A model generated the notes under the pieces. It did no database searches. It saw nothing but the letters and a program-made list of their open reading frames with translations, and was not told the DNA's origin. From Albugo candida (Eukaryota > Oomycota > Peronosporomycetes > Albuginales > Albuginaceae), in NCBI GenBank assembly GCA_905220665.1, contig CAJNAR010000013.1, positions 62,001-126,000 on the forward strand: a stretch of 64,000 nucleotides of DNA, in the 5' to 3' direction. Positions 12,360 through 25,300 of this stretch are shown in pieces. How positions within the stretch are numbered: position 1 is the first letter of the stretch; each line of letters opens with the position of its first letter. Position numbers and translations under genes: made by a program.

Positions 12360-14553
12360 CTCAGATGATCAAATCGGATGGATTTCTTAGCAGTATATTG
12401 ATACCGGTTTCTAGCGGTAGCGTCCGGGTCAAGCTGCACGCAACTAGTGTCAGCACGAACGCGTGATGTTCATAATCAGCAGCAACAATTGACGTCTTAT
12501 ACAGGTCACAAAACTCCACAATAGGGCATTTTTACAAGCAGCTCCCTCAATTGTTATTATATCAGTATGAAAATTTGTTTGCCGGAAGTCGGATGGATAC
12601 TCTCCTTGGCAACCGTTACCCAGATATTCATTGGGACTTCACGAAGTATACTTCTTGCTGTAGTAGACTGGCCAGGCAGGAGTTCACTCGATAGGTTTCT
12701 CGGTCGCGCTGCGGAAAAAGGGAGCTTCATGCGCTAAAGTAAGAAGTTATTCGATGTAGACGTTATCTTAGCCATTTGGCTATATACTTTAAAGACCACT
12801 AATATCAGCTACAACTTGCAGCTCCTGGTAATATTCAAATTTGAACTAAGAAATGCACGAGCCGGTTTATTATATCGGAAGATGAACTTTTGGGGGCTGA
12901 TGAAAAAATGTTAAATTCTGATAGAAGATTGTAAAGAAACACAAGTGAACGCTATTTCGCGTCATCTTTTATGCGTGATGCACGTCTTAGAACCTCGAGG
13001 GAATTAGGTGTAGTAACGGGAGAGCTGGTAAGATTTACCTCACTTTTGATCTACTATAACTTTCTCGACTAGATGTTTTGCTATGGAAGTCAAGCATTGA
13101 ATAAAGGTTACCGATCCCCTTAGCACTGGGATTGTTGTTCCCACAACTTTTTTATAAAGGAAAGCTAGAATTCTGTGCCTGGAGTACCCCCTTTATAAGT
13201 AAATCTTACATTTTGTTGCGCTTTTTTTCCAAGTCGAAATCTGCGTCCGATAAAAAATGCCGCGGTTTTTTTTTGCCAGCGCCAACCACCCCAAACATCC
13301 AATCGCAACCAGCCCAACATGCCTTCCACGCCGCAACATCTTATATCTGGTACCCCTTTGTCACCCTTTGCCCGTCCATCGCAACAGCTTCACTCCAACC
13401 ATCCGACCAGTGCCAAAATACCTCTCACCCATCCAGGTCTATGACACTTTCCTTGTCAGCATCCCCGTCGCCCTCCACGTCAACAATTACACCCGAGGAT
13501 AGCACATTTAATGCATTGCAACAAGGAGTTGACGATTCTGAAGAAAGCAATGAAATCTTCCGCGTGAAGTCTAACGTCAGTCTCAAGTTTTACAGAGCTG
13601 CACAGACGCGTTCGGCAGAATACCCTGGCATGCGGACAATCAATACTTCCACATTATAAGGATTTTTAAACGAACTTTGAGAAAAGGCACAGGAACATTT
13701 TTTGGCTTGGCGGTAATGAACAGCAACTCGAGTTGGACAATGCGTGAAGAGGGATCGAGCAAGAAGACATGGGACAGTTGTTGCATATTGAACATAACAG
13801 CAGGACCTACCAAGTTGAAAGTCACTGAAACAGACTTGTTTTGTGAGCGGTAAATGCAAAAGGTTAAATTCTTGCTTTCCATAGATATAGCAGCCGCATT
13901 GCTCCATGTTTGTTCGCACCCTAACGCCAACCCGCAACTTCACCTATTCAAGTATGGATTGAGTGTTGCAAAAGCTACACAGTTTTCTACATGCAGCGCC
14001 ACTGTGTTAGCGCCACAGAAGACGGACAGGGCTGGAGCAGCTGCACAATCAATTGTGACTGATGTTACGCAGCAGCTCTTGTCAAGGTGGGGTACAATAT
14101 ATGCGTCGGAGCACATCAATTGGCAAAAATGGGCGTCATAGATTGTCCGTGAACCCGTGCCGTTACAGGCAGCCGCAATTGAGCGGCCCCCACCAATCCA
14201 AATCATCCATCTGTTTCGGCATTCGCCAAAGGGATGGAGATGCTGTTGTAAAATCTGCACAACAGAACAACTCGTTTGCATTAGCAATTCTTGGTGACTT
14301 TGGTCAGCAAGTTATTGTGATCAAGTCCGTCATTACGGATTCTTTGTTGCGAATTAAGGCTTTATAGCAGAGTATGGCCCGTCACCGTCGGATGACTGTG
14401 GCATTCAACATTGCATGAACACCCCGTCGAAACTGCTGACAGGCAAGCAATTCATCAAGATACCCCTAATCAAACAGATCTAGATCATGCAGAACAAAAA
14501 CACTTGAGAACTGTGATTTCTTATTCAAAGCATATTTAGAAAGATCAACTAAA
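12360..14553. other. Gene-poor stretch with short, unresolved coding-like fragments
   Basis: No intact gene is supported. Short frames around 13640-13930 and 13940-14290 (minus strand) have protein-like composition but no continuous exon structure, and a 175-codon plus-strand frame at 13132-13659 lacks an ATG. The stretch borders a transposase fossil and probably belongs to the same repeat-rich block. Confidence 0.5.
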
Positions 14554-15790
14554 TTAATGTATCCTTTTTACACCAGGGTTAAATCGTCCTAAAAGTGAAT
14601 ATCCGCATTTACGGAAGAGATTGTGCATGTCATAGTTTCTGTATGGTTCAAGCATTGAGGAGATTGCCATCGGCATATATCGCGCCTTGACTGATCCTTC
14701 TGTGAGATTGCGCTGCATGCTTTTCTTGATTAATCCAGACATCACTTTAATGGGATTGTAAAAAGGAAAATACGCAGGCAAAAATATGGGTATAATCCCA
14801 AGCGAACGCAGGTAATTAGTGATATTTGGGTGGCAATGAATCTGTGCACCATCAGCAACCCACACACAGAGTACATTCCTGGGTTCTTTTGTACCTTGCC
14901 TGACTTAAGGGCAAAGTTACGGCAGCAGTCCATGAACTTGCTTCGATCAAATGTTCCCTCAGTCATGTAAGGATCCAAAGACCTTCACACCCGATGAAGC
15001 AGAGCAAGGATGTCCTTGACATTCTGGTGAATTCGCCTCGATATAACAGCTTTTGCCCCAACATGAAAATCAAAGCGTTGAACGTTGGAACAAAATACCA
15101 CGAGATGACATATCCACTATGATTACCTTCAAGGCATACCCTCGCATTCTCAACATCGCGCGATTATCAAAAAATACTTCGTCCAAAAACGTCAAAGTAA
15201 ACTGCGTCCAATCAACAGAATTGATCTCACATTCGAAGCGCATGATATCCGATTGTTTGATATTGATTGCGGGGCGTTCCGGAACCTATCATGTAGTATT
15301 AGCGTTGTATAATACCAAATCAAGCTTTAGACCGCATCAACATTTCCCGCTATGTAACTTAAAGACTGACTTTATATATGAAGTTGAACTCTCGAAGGAT
15401 TCGCCAAATCGTCGAGCAGCTGATGTCCGTATTCCACTTCACTTCGAAAGCGTTCTTGGTCTCGTCCAGGTATGAAAGTGGGTTGCTAATTAAATAACAA
15501 CGCAACCATTCGCGCTTCTCCGCGTTATACTTTTGGTTTGGAACTTCTGGGAATTGACGTGCAACAGATCCAGTCTTCTCGTATGCCTCGATCCAGGCGC
15601 TGACGGTGGAAGGGGCTTTTCGGTACCAACCCTCGTCTTTGTAAATCCCAGGAAGTAGTAGGCATACAGAGCGTGTAACTTCGTGTTTTTCGAAGCGTGC
15701 TGACGTTCAATGGTGGAAAGAAGCATAGAGAATAAGCGCGTTCTCTTGATCTCTCCTAGAGCTGCTGAGATGTGTCGCGGTGTGTGACCG
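14554..15790 (-). pseudogene. Broken Tc1/mariner-like (DD34E) transposase
   Basis: Read on the minus strand, a helix-turn-helix part (WYRKAPSTVSAWIEA, about 15490-15650) is followed by a second DNA-binding-like part (WNTDISCSTIWRILREF, about 15400-15440) and a DDE core. The first acid lies in TFLDEVFFDN near 15140 and the second in WVADGAQIH near 14860. Thirty-four residues later comes YFPFYNPIK near 14745, where the third catalytic Glu has become Lys. At least three frame changes and several stops break it. This fits the DDE_3 / IS630-Tc1-mariner superfamily. I could not define terminal inverted repeats. The copy cannot be active. Confidence 0.82.
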
Positions 15791-15924
15791 TCGCGTAGCA
15801 AAGAAGGGGGTTGAGGGGAGGCGGGTAGAAGGGGTGACAACTGCAAAAAAAACGCAAAATTTCGATTTTCCTTGAAATGAACAATATATAAATCATATTT
15901 TCTAACTTTTCGTTTATAAATCAT

Positions 15925-18278
15925 ACTTTCGAAAGAAGTGGTATAAATTCTCCATGTCCCCTATTTTTGTACTTCATAAATTTCTTCATAATTGTATGGA
16001 AAGTTCAGCAATAGTCGGACGCTTTCGTGTAGCCGCTGGGGGACCGAAGAACGTTCTCATATTGATGCCTTTTCACTGTCCACGGACCGGTGGTTAGACC
16101 TTCGATGTATCCGTCGGGCACAGAAGTTAAATCCGATACTGTGTAATATTGATCGGAGCCAGGATCCGGCTGAAGTAGACGCTACGATGACCATAACATC
16201 CCGTGCGGTGTCGCCTTCAATGAGAGCAATCACGTTATTGCTTTGCTGCGCGTCACTCACACTTTTATTTTGTTTAGACTATAATTGAACTCACTTAAGA
16301 AACTCGCATGGACTGGGTCATTGAATTTACTCATCTTGACGTTGACAGTATTGCCAGGGTTCCTATCCTAAGAAGGCTACATAATCAAATTGTAAGTTAC
16401 CATCACTTGACATATCGCATTCTCATGCTCGGATAATCTTTATTCTTCAATTCCGCTTCAACTTTGATCGATCAAAGTGACACATCTCTGCGAGCAGAGG
16501 AGCAAGCGACCCCTAAGACTATCTTGTAGACTTGTAAAGTGTCAAGAAACTAAAACAATCTTATCAATCTGACATGTACCTTGTCGTTTCTCAGGCGTAG
16601 CTTTATCAAAGCCTATAGATCATGTCAGCAGCCATCTATCATCATGTCCATCACTCATGATATACTTCCTCATGCCGCAAACTGACCTAGCAAGGAAATT
16701 GAGGTGAATGCTAACTTGTTCGCTCATTGCATTTCTGTACATGAGCACGGTATTGGTGGTAATGACTTTTATGATGGGAGATGGTTCACTGGCCACAGCT
16801 GTACTTTTCTTTAGGGACCATTTCAGCTCCCTCACGCACAGAAACGTTTTTGAGGACATGATGTTCACCAAACCCACTGATATGATACGACAATCCGAGC
16901 CTGAATACAATAGCGTTTTAATATTTTTCCAATTCATCTACCGTAGCCTTAATTCCCCGCTGTTTCCACACACCGACACTTTCTTCACTCGTATCTTATC
17001 CTTCACATCTATTACACGCGCAATCTTCGCTGATTTGATAGGAACTCCGCTTCACTCGGTGCAAATGACATACAATTGCGAACAGAGTGCCCGTACTATC
17101 ACACTATAAGCCCTTGCATCTTTGTCACCTGCTTATACGAAAATTGCAAGCTCTCTCATTCTTTACTATCGCTTCCGGCTCCCAGTACATGAAACATTTT
17201 GGCAGGTCCTGACACCATATACAAAACACCATCGAATTTCTCTTTTTTCATGCAGGTCCATCTCCAATTTTTCACAACTTTTCGTTCAAAGGCCGGTGGT
17301 TCCAATGCGTCAACCATCCGCTTGACAATTTTTTTTAATTCCACTTGCTTCACATACTCCTGTACACCATGATGATCCAGAATTCTGCAAAATTGGTTCC
17401 TCAAGGTAGATATCGCGCATCCATAAAGGTCAAATCTAGCGTTATCCTGCGTATTTCGGCGCCTATTCGCTAAACGCACGCAATCGGTATGTTCGGCTTC
17501 ACAAAAGTTAGTAAATCACTCTAGGTCGGCAATGTACTCGGGATCTTGTTGCATCTCGAAAATCATTATCTGATCCCCTTGTCAAACGTCCACGAAGTCT
17601 GATAACGCAATTACAAACGGCTTGTTTTTGCATGTTTTATAGATGAGCAACGTGCTGTAATATTATTGATGTTTCTAGACAAATTCTCGCATATCCTTGG
17701 ACGTTTCCGCTTTGTGGAAGTTGAGGCACGTTTGCTATTCGACTGTCTCCGGAAACGTCCATCGTTCTCCGAACGCGTTCTTCGGTCAGCTATTCAACGA
17801 ACGGTCCCGACAGGCTGAGTCTTCCCAGCCCCCGACCTTGTCGTGTTACTTTTGCCTCTGGAACGATTGCTCTCTGCTCCTCGCACATATCTTCGTTTGT
17901 GCCCATGATACCTAAAAATGACCAACTTTAGTACATCGCAAACTTATTCTAAAGAGAACAAGTAACGAACTAAAGTCAACTTTGCTATCTCGTCCATTCC
18001 TGAGCAAGTCTTTTCTTCTTCAACTGTCGATGGCTCCCACACCATGAAACTTTTCAGTAGTTCCTGACACCATTTGCAAAATTTGTGAACGATAAAATAC
18101 TAGTGAAGAAAGTGTCTCGGTGTGGAAACAGTGGGGAGGTGAAGGCCACGGTGGGGAAAATAGAAAATACAAAAATTACTATTCAAGATTCTTTCGGTAC
18201 CGGTTTTTATGGCAAGATATGAAAGGTACGCGTGACCTAACCTTGAGATGGATACCGAGCCCATCATTTCTCTCTCCT
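15925..18278. mobile_element. Scrambled LTR-retrotransposon fragments (gag/protease-like), both orientations
   Basis: Minus-strand frames at 17156-17479 (a gag-like stretch with VKRMVDALEPPAF) and 16620-16937 (LLYSGSDCRIIS, like a retropepsin active site with the Asp changed to Tyr) look like parts of one polyprotein. Related copies occur nearby. 18020-18085 repeats part of 17165-17235 in the same orientation. 18090-18215 repeats the complement of about 16880-17000, encoding VKKVS.CGNSGE in the opposite orientation. A further gag-like frame begins near 17910 on the minus strand. Everything is interrupted by stops. No intact LTR was identified. Confidence 0.55.
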
Positions 18279-19460
18279 TCAACTTTGAGTGTGAATTAAA
18301 GTTCGCAAGGCTTCCGCCTTAGGGTCGGATGCCACCCATTTTTTGAATAACATCGGGACATCTTCCATCAGAATACTTGCAGGCTCCCAGCTATTTACAG
18401 CAGCATCCAAACCGATCCACTGGACTAAAACCTCCCACTGATGTGTATCTGGATTGATACGGCATTCTAGAAATGTATGGACCAAATGTCCACCATTTGC
18501 ATACACCACGTAGTCTTGCAAATTTTTGCGTAATTTTCAAATCTCGCTCGCTGTAATTTGTCAATTCGTGACATGTCGGGTATTAATAGCAAACGGCTCC
18601 ACCAACTCTTGCATATCGTAAGTCCACCCGTTTGATGTTGCCACAACTTGATAAGGTTCTTCCAATGTAAAATGAGCTTATTTGTTTGTCGTGCAACATT
18701 TTCAGAGAGAATAGAATCCCAATCTTGGAATTCACGGGAGAAACGCGGTGCTTTTGTTGTGTCCATGCCTCGCAGCGTCAATTTCTTCTGTGCCACGTCA
18801 GACACTCGTTGATACATGCCGTCAAGCGTAGCTTTCAACGTCTCAATGTGCTTCAGCTGAGCGTCTTATAAACCTAGTTTCGTGCGCGAGAAAAACGCAG
18901 TTTTTCCCGGTGGCTGGTAGGGTACACTGATATGATCCTATCGCGAAAATCCAGTGAAAGCCGTGACCGGGGCAATTCCACCAAGTCGACTGGATGGAAG
19001 CTGTCTTAAAGTTGATTGACACATGAACAATGAATTTGGCCAATGTCCGATTCGCTGTTTGCGCTCGCTCAGGAGAGACCGCATGACTTCAAGCACCTGA
19101 TGATTCATTACCTCCACCGTTCCATTTGCCCACGGCAATACGCCGGTGACGAAATGATGTTTAGCACTCAACATTTTTGTAAATTCTCCATGACTTCATC
19201 CGATAACCATCATAGAACCACACCATGCCGCTTAAACCAATCCAGGAGCGCCTGGACGGTCACCTCCGTGTTCGCCATACTTGTTGGTATCAGCTCGCAG
19301 AATCCACTCATTCCATCTTTTAATATCAATGCGTAACAGAATCCATGGAATTCTTCAGACATGATCAAGAAATAAAAGTGCAGTATTTCGTTGAGTTTAG
19401 TGCATGAAGCTGATTCGCACAGATTAGTAAACGATGAAAGCACCATGCCTCTCTCGTGCC
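18279..19460 (-). pseudogene. Ty3/gypsy integrase with C-terminal chromodomain, broken
   Basis: Minus-strand frames read in order as an integrase core (ALILKDGMSGFCELIPTS near 19330, then LPWANGTVEVMNHQVLEVM near 19110), a linker region, and a chromodomain at 18279-18521 (LECRINPDTHQWEVLVQWIG ... NSWEPASIL). Chromodomain-bearing integrases mark chromoviruses of the Ty3/gypsy group and steer insertion to particular chromatin. The pieces lie in different frames with several stops, so the copy is dead. Reverse transcriptase and RNase H should lie upstream, above 19.5 kb, but I cannot recognise them there. Confidence 0.8.
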
Positions 19461-20818
19461 TTTGAAGCTATATCAAGTGGGTTGATCGATATAGCAACAT
19501 GCATTTCGTCCTGTAGCTTTACGGGAATGCCGACAACGGCAAATCTACTTAGCACTTGACCTGAGAAACCGTTGGATACTCTATTCTTACCAGATCGCGG
19601 AATCGATAGACTGATGGATGCATAAAATTGGTGGTTGGGTGGCAACTACGTGTCAAATCTATATTGGCAATCGGGAAGGGCAACATTTTTACCGACAATG
19701 GCATGAGAGGTCATGATTTCTTGTTTGTCCTAGTCTCACATCTGAAATTTTCATGCGGGGGACAATGATCGCTATAGTATGAACGCAAGGATTGATTGTT
19801 ATCCCAATGACGCGCTCATGACGACCGTCTCGCACCAGAGCAAACCATTCACGGTATTTGTGAAACTGAGTCGTGGGTAGTCTACTCCATGACGGATAAA
19901 CTGGACTGTAGTCACTCGTAGCGACCGAGCAGACAAAATCATTGCACGTATACCATACTTGTTTCTCATGTACGAGTCGTTATTTGGTGAGCACAGACTG
20001 ACACACCAAGGTCTTCATCGCTCGAGCACTTTGTAGGCTTGATGGACATCGCAGCATTTCAAAACACCCTACCTGAAATGAACAGAGTAGTGGCTCAACA
20101 GTCGTACAAGTCTGTGGTCAAATTAGGAAACATTAGATTTCGAAGCATTGCTATTTGCCACAAATTTTTTCTACCGTTTTCTTCTCGTAACCAAAAGTGA
20201 TACATACAAGACGTGCTGATATCTACGTGACGCGGATCTCTTTTACTGAGTCGTTATCCACCACATGACCTTCTTGCCGGCATTCCTTTCCACCATTAAG
20301 AAGCTCGTGTAGTGATTGCCTTGCTAGTGGGTACTTTCACTCTTGAATGATCCCAAGTCGTCAAGTCGAAGCGCTTGTACAACGGAATCCATTCAGATAA
20401 CTCGCTGGCATCCTGGAAGTCAGTCTAATCACATATGTGCTCAGTCTCCACTAGCAGCAGTGTGCTCACTGGCTACTTTCACAGCTTTTAAGACATAGTA
20501 TGCGTGCGTGCGCACATCAAACACATATCGCAAAGAAATGTGCTACTTCCCACGTACATTAGTGATCGATATCCGCTCGGAAATGTCGCAATGTCTTACT
20601 TCGTTTTCAGAATCGAATGGAATTCGAATCGGACGTGCCTACTACTATGCGAGAGTATTTACTTTGAGCACATGGAGCCGAAATGAACACGAGATATGCA
20701 TATCAGATCAGTGCGATTAATTTCGAGCTATGCTTGAAGTCTGGTTGCTTAAATTTTTCGTTGGATACAACCATGACAAAAACTAAGCGGCTACTGTTAC
20801 TACCTAATCAAAGGGTGC
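19461..20818. other. Degenerate repeat-like sequence
   Basis: No gene. A minus-strand open stretch of about 85 codons without ATG lies near 19690-19990 (it includes FHKYREWFALVRDG) and could be another transposon remnant. The rest shows only short frames. The GH5 gene ends at 20819. Confidence 0.45.
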
Positions 20819-22033
20819 TCAAGCATCCCCCATTCCCAGCAAATTTTCTTGAATCAACTCATTCATGCTCCAGCCATAATTGATTGTCAGTGGATCTGAT
20901 GCTCTCCAGGACCAGAATGTAGTGCCACAAGCGGCTCGCTTGAAAGCATTTTTCTGAACATTACCGAAATTGGTAAGAGTTTCTCGACGGGCTTCAAAGT
21001 TTGCCGAGTCACTTGAATCCATGCTCCATTCACCTATGAATAGACAGTTTCCAGTCCAAGCAGCGATGTCACTTCCCTTCTTATTTACGGATTCCAAGAC
21101 TTGGTCCATGTTTTGGTTCTCATAACCCCATTTGAAGTACGGATGCCATTCATGCCAGACATTGTACGTGGTTCTCATGAAATTTTGCCAGCCATGATTA
21201 TTATCTTGTTCTGTGAGCATCGGACAAAGTATGAGAATGCAACTGTCTCCCGTACTTCGGATCGCTTGATAGGCTGCATTATAGAAGTTTTTCACGTCTT
21301 CAACTTTGGTTGGATATTCAGGCTCATTCATCAGTGTCATGCCCAAAAAGCTGTCACTACTTCGATATCGTGCTGCGATGAACTTTGCCCATTCCAAAGA
21401 GGCCTTCTGAGCTTCTGGATCGTTACTCCATTGAGGATTCTGGAATTCTTTTGCAGCACTATGGTCCCTTCCATTCTGGCTATTAACATGTCCATGAAGA
21501 CTGACAATGACAGCAACATTGTACTTCACTGCCCAGTCAAATATCAATCTATCAAGGTATAAAAGTCCTCCAGGCGTGTGAACTGAAATATCTTCTTGGA
21601 TATGCGGAGCCACAGGGACGAGATTTTCGGTGATCCAGTACCCAGTCGACACACGCACCAAGTTCATTCCAGATGCGGCAATTTTGGCAATATCCTGCTC
21701 GGTGATCCAAGTTTCTCGATGTTTCACAACAAGAGGGTCAGCCACCTGATGGCCAAGAGCTTTCATTATTCTGTATTCTCCCTGCTTCTGGGTAGCTTCA
21801 TCAAAATTCTTCCAGAAGTCTGAGCCTTGGGTCATCCATGACTCCAGGACAAGCCAGCCTCCCAGATTCACACCCTTTGAGCGAACCTTTCCCTCCCGTA
21901 TATCCCATTGGACGTGTCGTTTTTGCTGAGGATTATTCCATGGACCTGGATTGTACGCTGGAGGATTAGGCGGATATTGATTATTCGCAAACGATTGTGT
22001 ACAGAGTATCGGAATCAGTATACATGTTTTCAT
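20819..22033 (-). CDS. Secreted GH5 exo-beta-1,3-glucanase, 404 aa
   Basis: A single exon with a short signal peptide (residues 1-16, ending at SFA). Residues 54-66 read GVNLGGWLVLESW, the signature of the GH5_9 exo-1,3-beta-glucanase clade. The acid/base Glu is E237 in MNEPE and the nucleophile is E335 in FIGEWSM. Length fits a single catalytic domain without a carbohydrate-binding module. The enzyme removes glucose from beta-1,3-glucans, which are the main wall polymer of oomycetes and also form plant callose, so a role in wall remodelling or in the host apoplast are both possible. It flanks the transposon block on one side and the Fic fusion gene on the other. Confidence 0.93.
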   Translation of the reverse strand: MKTCILIPILCTQSFANNQYPPNPPAYNPGPWNNPQQKRHVQWDIREGKVRSKGVNLGGWLVLESWMTQGSDFWKNFDEATQKQGEYRIMKALGHQVADPLVVKHRETWITEQDIAKIAASGMNLVRVSTGYWITENLVPVAPHIQEDISVHTPGGLLYLDRLIFDWAVKYNVAVIVSLHGHVNSQNGRDHSAAKEFQNPQWSNDPEAQKASLEWAKFIAARYRSSDSFLGMTLMNEPEYPTKVEDVKNFYNAAYQAIRSTGDSCILILCPMLTEQDNNHGWQNFMRTTYNVWHEWHPYFKWGYENQNMDQVLESVNKKGSDIAAWTGNCLFIGEWSMDSSDSANFEARRETLTNFGNVQKNAFKRAACGTTFWSWRASDPLTINYGWSMNELIQENLLGMGDA

Positions 22034-22066
22034 GTTGACTCTACTTTGATTGATTGGGAATGGTGA

Positions 22067-22267
22067 TCAATCTAAGTTCACGACTAATTTCCTCCATTCC
22101 CAAACGCTTCCATTAACGTACAGTCGTAACAAGCCAACTGGAGTAGGGTAGCGAAAAGATTCGGTTGTAATGACTAGAGTTAAGTCATGACTGGAACTTA
22201 TAAGACACATTTTATCGAACTTTTTTCGCCACGTCGTTGCCTCACTTTGTAACGATTCAACAGTCAT
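22067..22267 (-). CDS. Possible small protein, 66 aa, unknown
   Basis: A short ATG-started frame between the GH5 and Fic genes, on the same strand. Composition is protein-like (Trp and charged residues; FRYPTPVGLLRLYVNG near the middle). There is no signal peptide, domain or membrane segment that I recognise. It could be a real short gene, an exon of an unrecognised gene, or part of a UTR. A TAATTAG acceptor-like sequence lies just before the ATG. Confidence 0.3.
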   Translation of the reverse strand: MTVESLQSEATTWRKKFDKMCLISSSHDLTLVITTESFRYPTPVGLLRLYVNGSVWEWRKLVVNLD

Positions 22268-22378
22268 GAAATCTAATTAGCGTACAAATGTGTTGACGTA
22301 TTGTAATTTAGTCAGTCCGCACATGCAATCAGTACGAAATGGCGACGATTTTACCGAATGTGGTGATGGCGTCGCTTG

Positions 22379-25300
22379 TTAAAACCACATGGACACGTTT
22401 TCTTTCCGTCCGACATGCGTCCTATTTCTTCGATTCTGACGCTTGGAATTGTTCGCCACTTCGATTGTTATCACCGCTCGATGCAGATACTCATCCAATT
22501 GTAATGTTTTGTCGCTGGATCGGAACAAAGCAGGAAATCCATGTTTCAATGCGATTAAATTGCCAAGTAATCTCGCGATTCGCCCATTTCCGTCGATAAA
22601 TGGGTGGATGTAGAATACCAAAGCAGCATATAAGTAATACGCCCGTAGCAACGGGTACGCTTTACATTTACTTTTCGCTTGGCTTGGTTCCCTTTCCAGA
22701 GTCTTAAAGACATGCGCTAGTCCTTCTCTTAATTCCGTTGCTGGCATGAAAACACGATAAATTCGGGAGGTCGCATAACCCACAGCTGCATGATCCCGAA
22801 TCATTCCTCCACATGTTCCACTTACAACAACGCGATGTAATGCACACATTTGGTCGAGCGTGATATCGTGCTCGTCATCGGCTTGTAACATCTGATTCAA
22901 CATGCCCACGATCTCATCGCGACTTGACGTGAGCCCTACAATCCCTCGACTTTGCGTATCGTGAGAAGCACCTATCGTTTCGTACACTTGGCTCGAGGTG
23001 AAGACTTTGGGTATGCTGTAATTAGCCAACGCAACATCAAGCACGACCTCCTGCTGCTCGAATGCGTCGTATTTCAATTGGAGATGCTCGAACAAGGAGG
23101 AAATCGTACGGAAGACGGGAGATCGTATCAGATGCAGAAAAACTGAAGATTTATATAAGAAATTGATGAGTCGTCAAAAAAGGTTGCTCACCTTGCTCGT
23201 GAGACGCAAAGTGACCTGAAACAGTTCTTGGTCTTTCCGCTAATGCGATCCTTTTAGTTGGTACTCCATCTTGCTCGCGGTGGATATGGCCTATAGACGC
23301 TTTTAGTGTGTTTCTTTCTTAACCACAAGCAAAGGTTACCGGGCACGTTGTATTGGCACAGAACACATTCTTGTTTCGGGGAGATGTCTGTGATCATTTC
23401 TTCTTGCTGTATCTTCACTGAGTGGAGAAGAATCTCTCTCCATTGAGGATTCAAAGAGCGCATACACTTGTAAATTCTCGATAATAATCCATTAATATCC
23501 AGCAGGATGGTACCTGCTGTTGGACTCACAGCTTGAAGATACTCGAGAGAATAAATAAGCCGAAAGAATAGATCCCAAGTTGACCGAGCAGTATCTCGAA
23601 GAAGACTCTTTTGAATTGCATCCTGGCTAAATTTCTCCGTTTCGAATAGTCCAAAGGTTCCCTTTTCAACCAGGCTCACCATACCTCGTAACAGAGGCAG
23701 TACAGCCTACATAGTGTATGAGTGTTGCAATATGATTGAAGTTGGGTGGTGATTGTACGGTGTGATCTTCACTGCTCATAGATATCGCAAGAAGATGAAC
23801 GTGTTCAAATAGTTCCCATTCCAGAGCTAATAGCAATATATGCCTGTGCATTTCTATAAGTACAGCATTAGGTCGACGTTTGACGACTAGACGAGTGACG
23901 TACGAGTATCAGCTTTGCAGTCCAAATGTTCATTGTTCGTAGTGATTGCTTCGAGTAGCGTTTGACAATATTGGAATCGAGAAATCGTGTGCGGTGGTGA
24001 ATCCAATCTGCAAGGTTGTACATGACTTCGAGCGTTGTGTACTTCCTGGATCGAATTGGTCAAATCTTGTTTCAGAATTAGCAACGCTGCGACGGAGCGA
24101 AGCAATTGCTGGACTCGATACATCTCTGCCCCAGCAATTTCTTGATCGCATTCTCTCGAGTACCATGAAAATACAGCGACAGTTGACATTTTGTAGATCA
24201 TTGGAGCTGATAGCACCATCTTGATTCCAGCTCTACGAGCGTGTGGAAGAAGGAAGAAGTCAGACTGTGCTGTTCCTTCAACTTGAAGATGTTCGGGTTG
24301 TCGAAAGCTAAATACACGACCTACATGACCTTGACCCGGATCAATCATCAGATTTGCTGCGGCCTTGCGAAACATTTGGATATGATTGGGACAACCACGA
24401 TTTTGTTGAATTCTTCCTAATGTTGCTAACTGTCTTTCCATCGGATCAGTCAGATCTTTGACCTGAGGCCTATTCCCCAAACCGAAATCATTCTTGCGAT
24501 TGCGATACCACACATTTTGTGCCACAAGAACGCAGCTGTTCATTTCCAAACGCACGGGACAAAAGACCAGACCCATCATCCATTTATCCTATAAATAAGA
24601 TTCTTGCTATGACGATTTCATGTTGAAGCATTCCTCCTACCTGCGCTGCGACACGAAGGACAAACTCGAAGGCAGAGTGCAATATGTGCATATCTATATC
24701 TTCCACAGCAAGTGGACTTAATTCTCCAAATTCTGTTGCCTGTTGCTGAGTAAGATATCGCGCCACATCGTTGTGAGCAAAATGTATAGCTTCTGAGAGT
24801 GGCGAACTTCCCCATCGGTCCAACACATTAACGTTTGATCCACAATCCACCAAGTATTTGACAATCTCCATATGACCTTCAGCACTGGCAACATGCAATA
24901 AGCTTCTCAGATCATAGTCTTGAATATTAGGGCTGACATGATTTGGAACGAGAAGTCGGATCTTTCCTAATTCTCCCAATCTTGTTGCCTGATATGCACT
25001 AAGGAGCTGAGGATGAAGCTCAAGTCCCTCTTTTCTGGATGAGTTTAAGCGGTATGTGGACCTGTCATGAAAGTTTTGGAGTAACTCAGCAATTGATCCG
25101 AGTTTCTTTTCATAAGCAATGCTTAAAGGCGAGCGGTTCCTGTAGTCAATTGCATCGATTTCCGCACCTGCTGACAGCAGTAATTCCACCACTCCAATTT
25201 GTCCGTGTTCCGCTGCTATGTGAAGGGAGGTGCGCCCGGACGAATCTCGTACATTCAAGTCTGCCCGACCCAGCCATCTCTCTTTGATTCTGTCTGTGTC

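Noticed and set aside
13132..13659. 175-codon plus-strand frame
   Set aside because: No ATG at its start, low-complexity Ser/Pro/Thr composition, competing frames on the other strand and no family signal.
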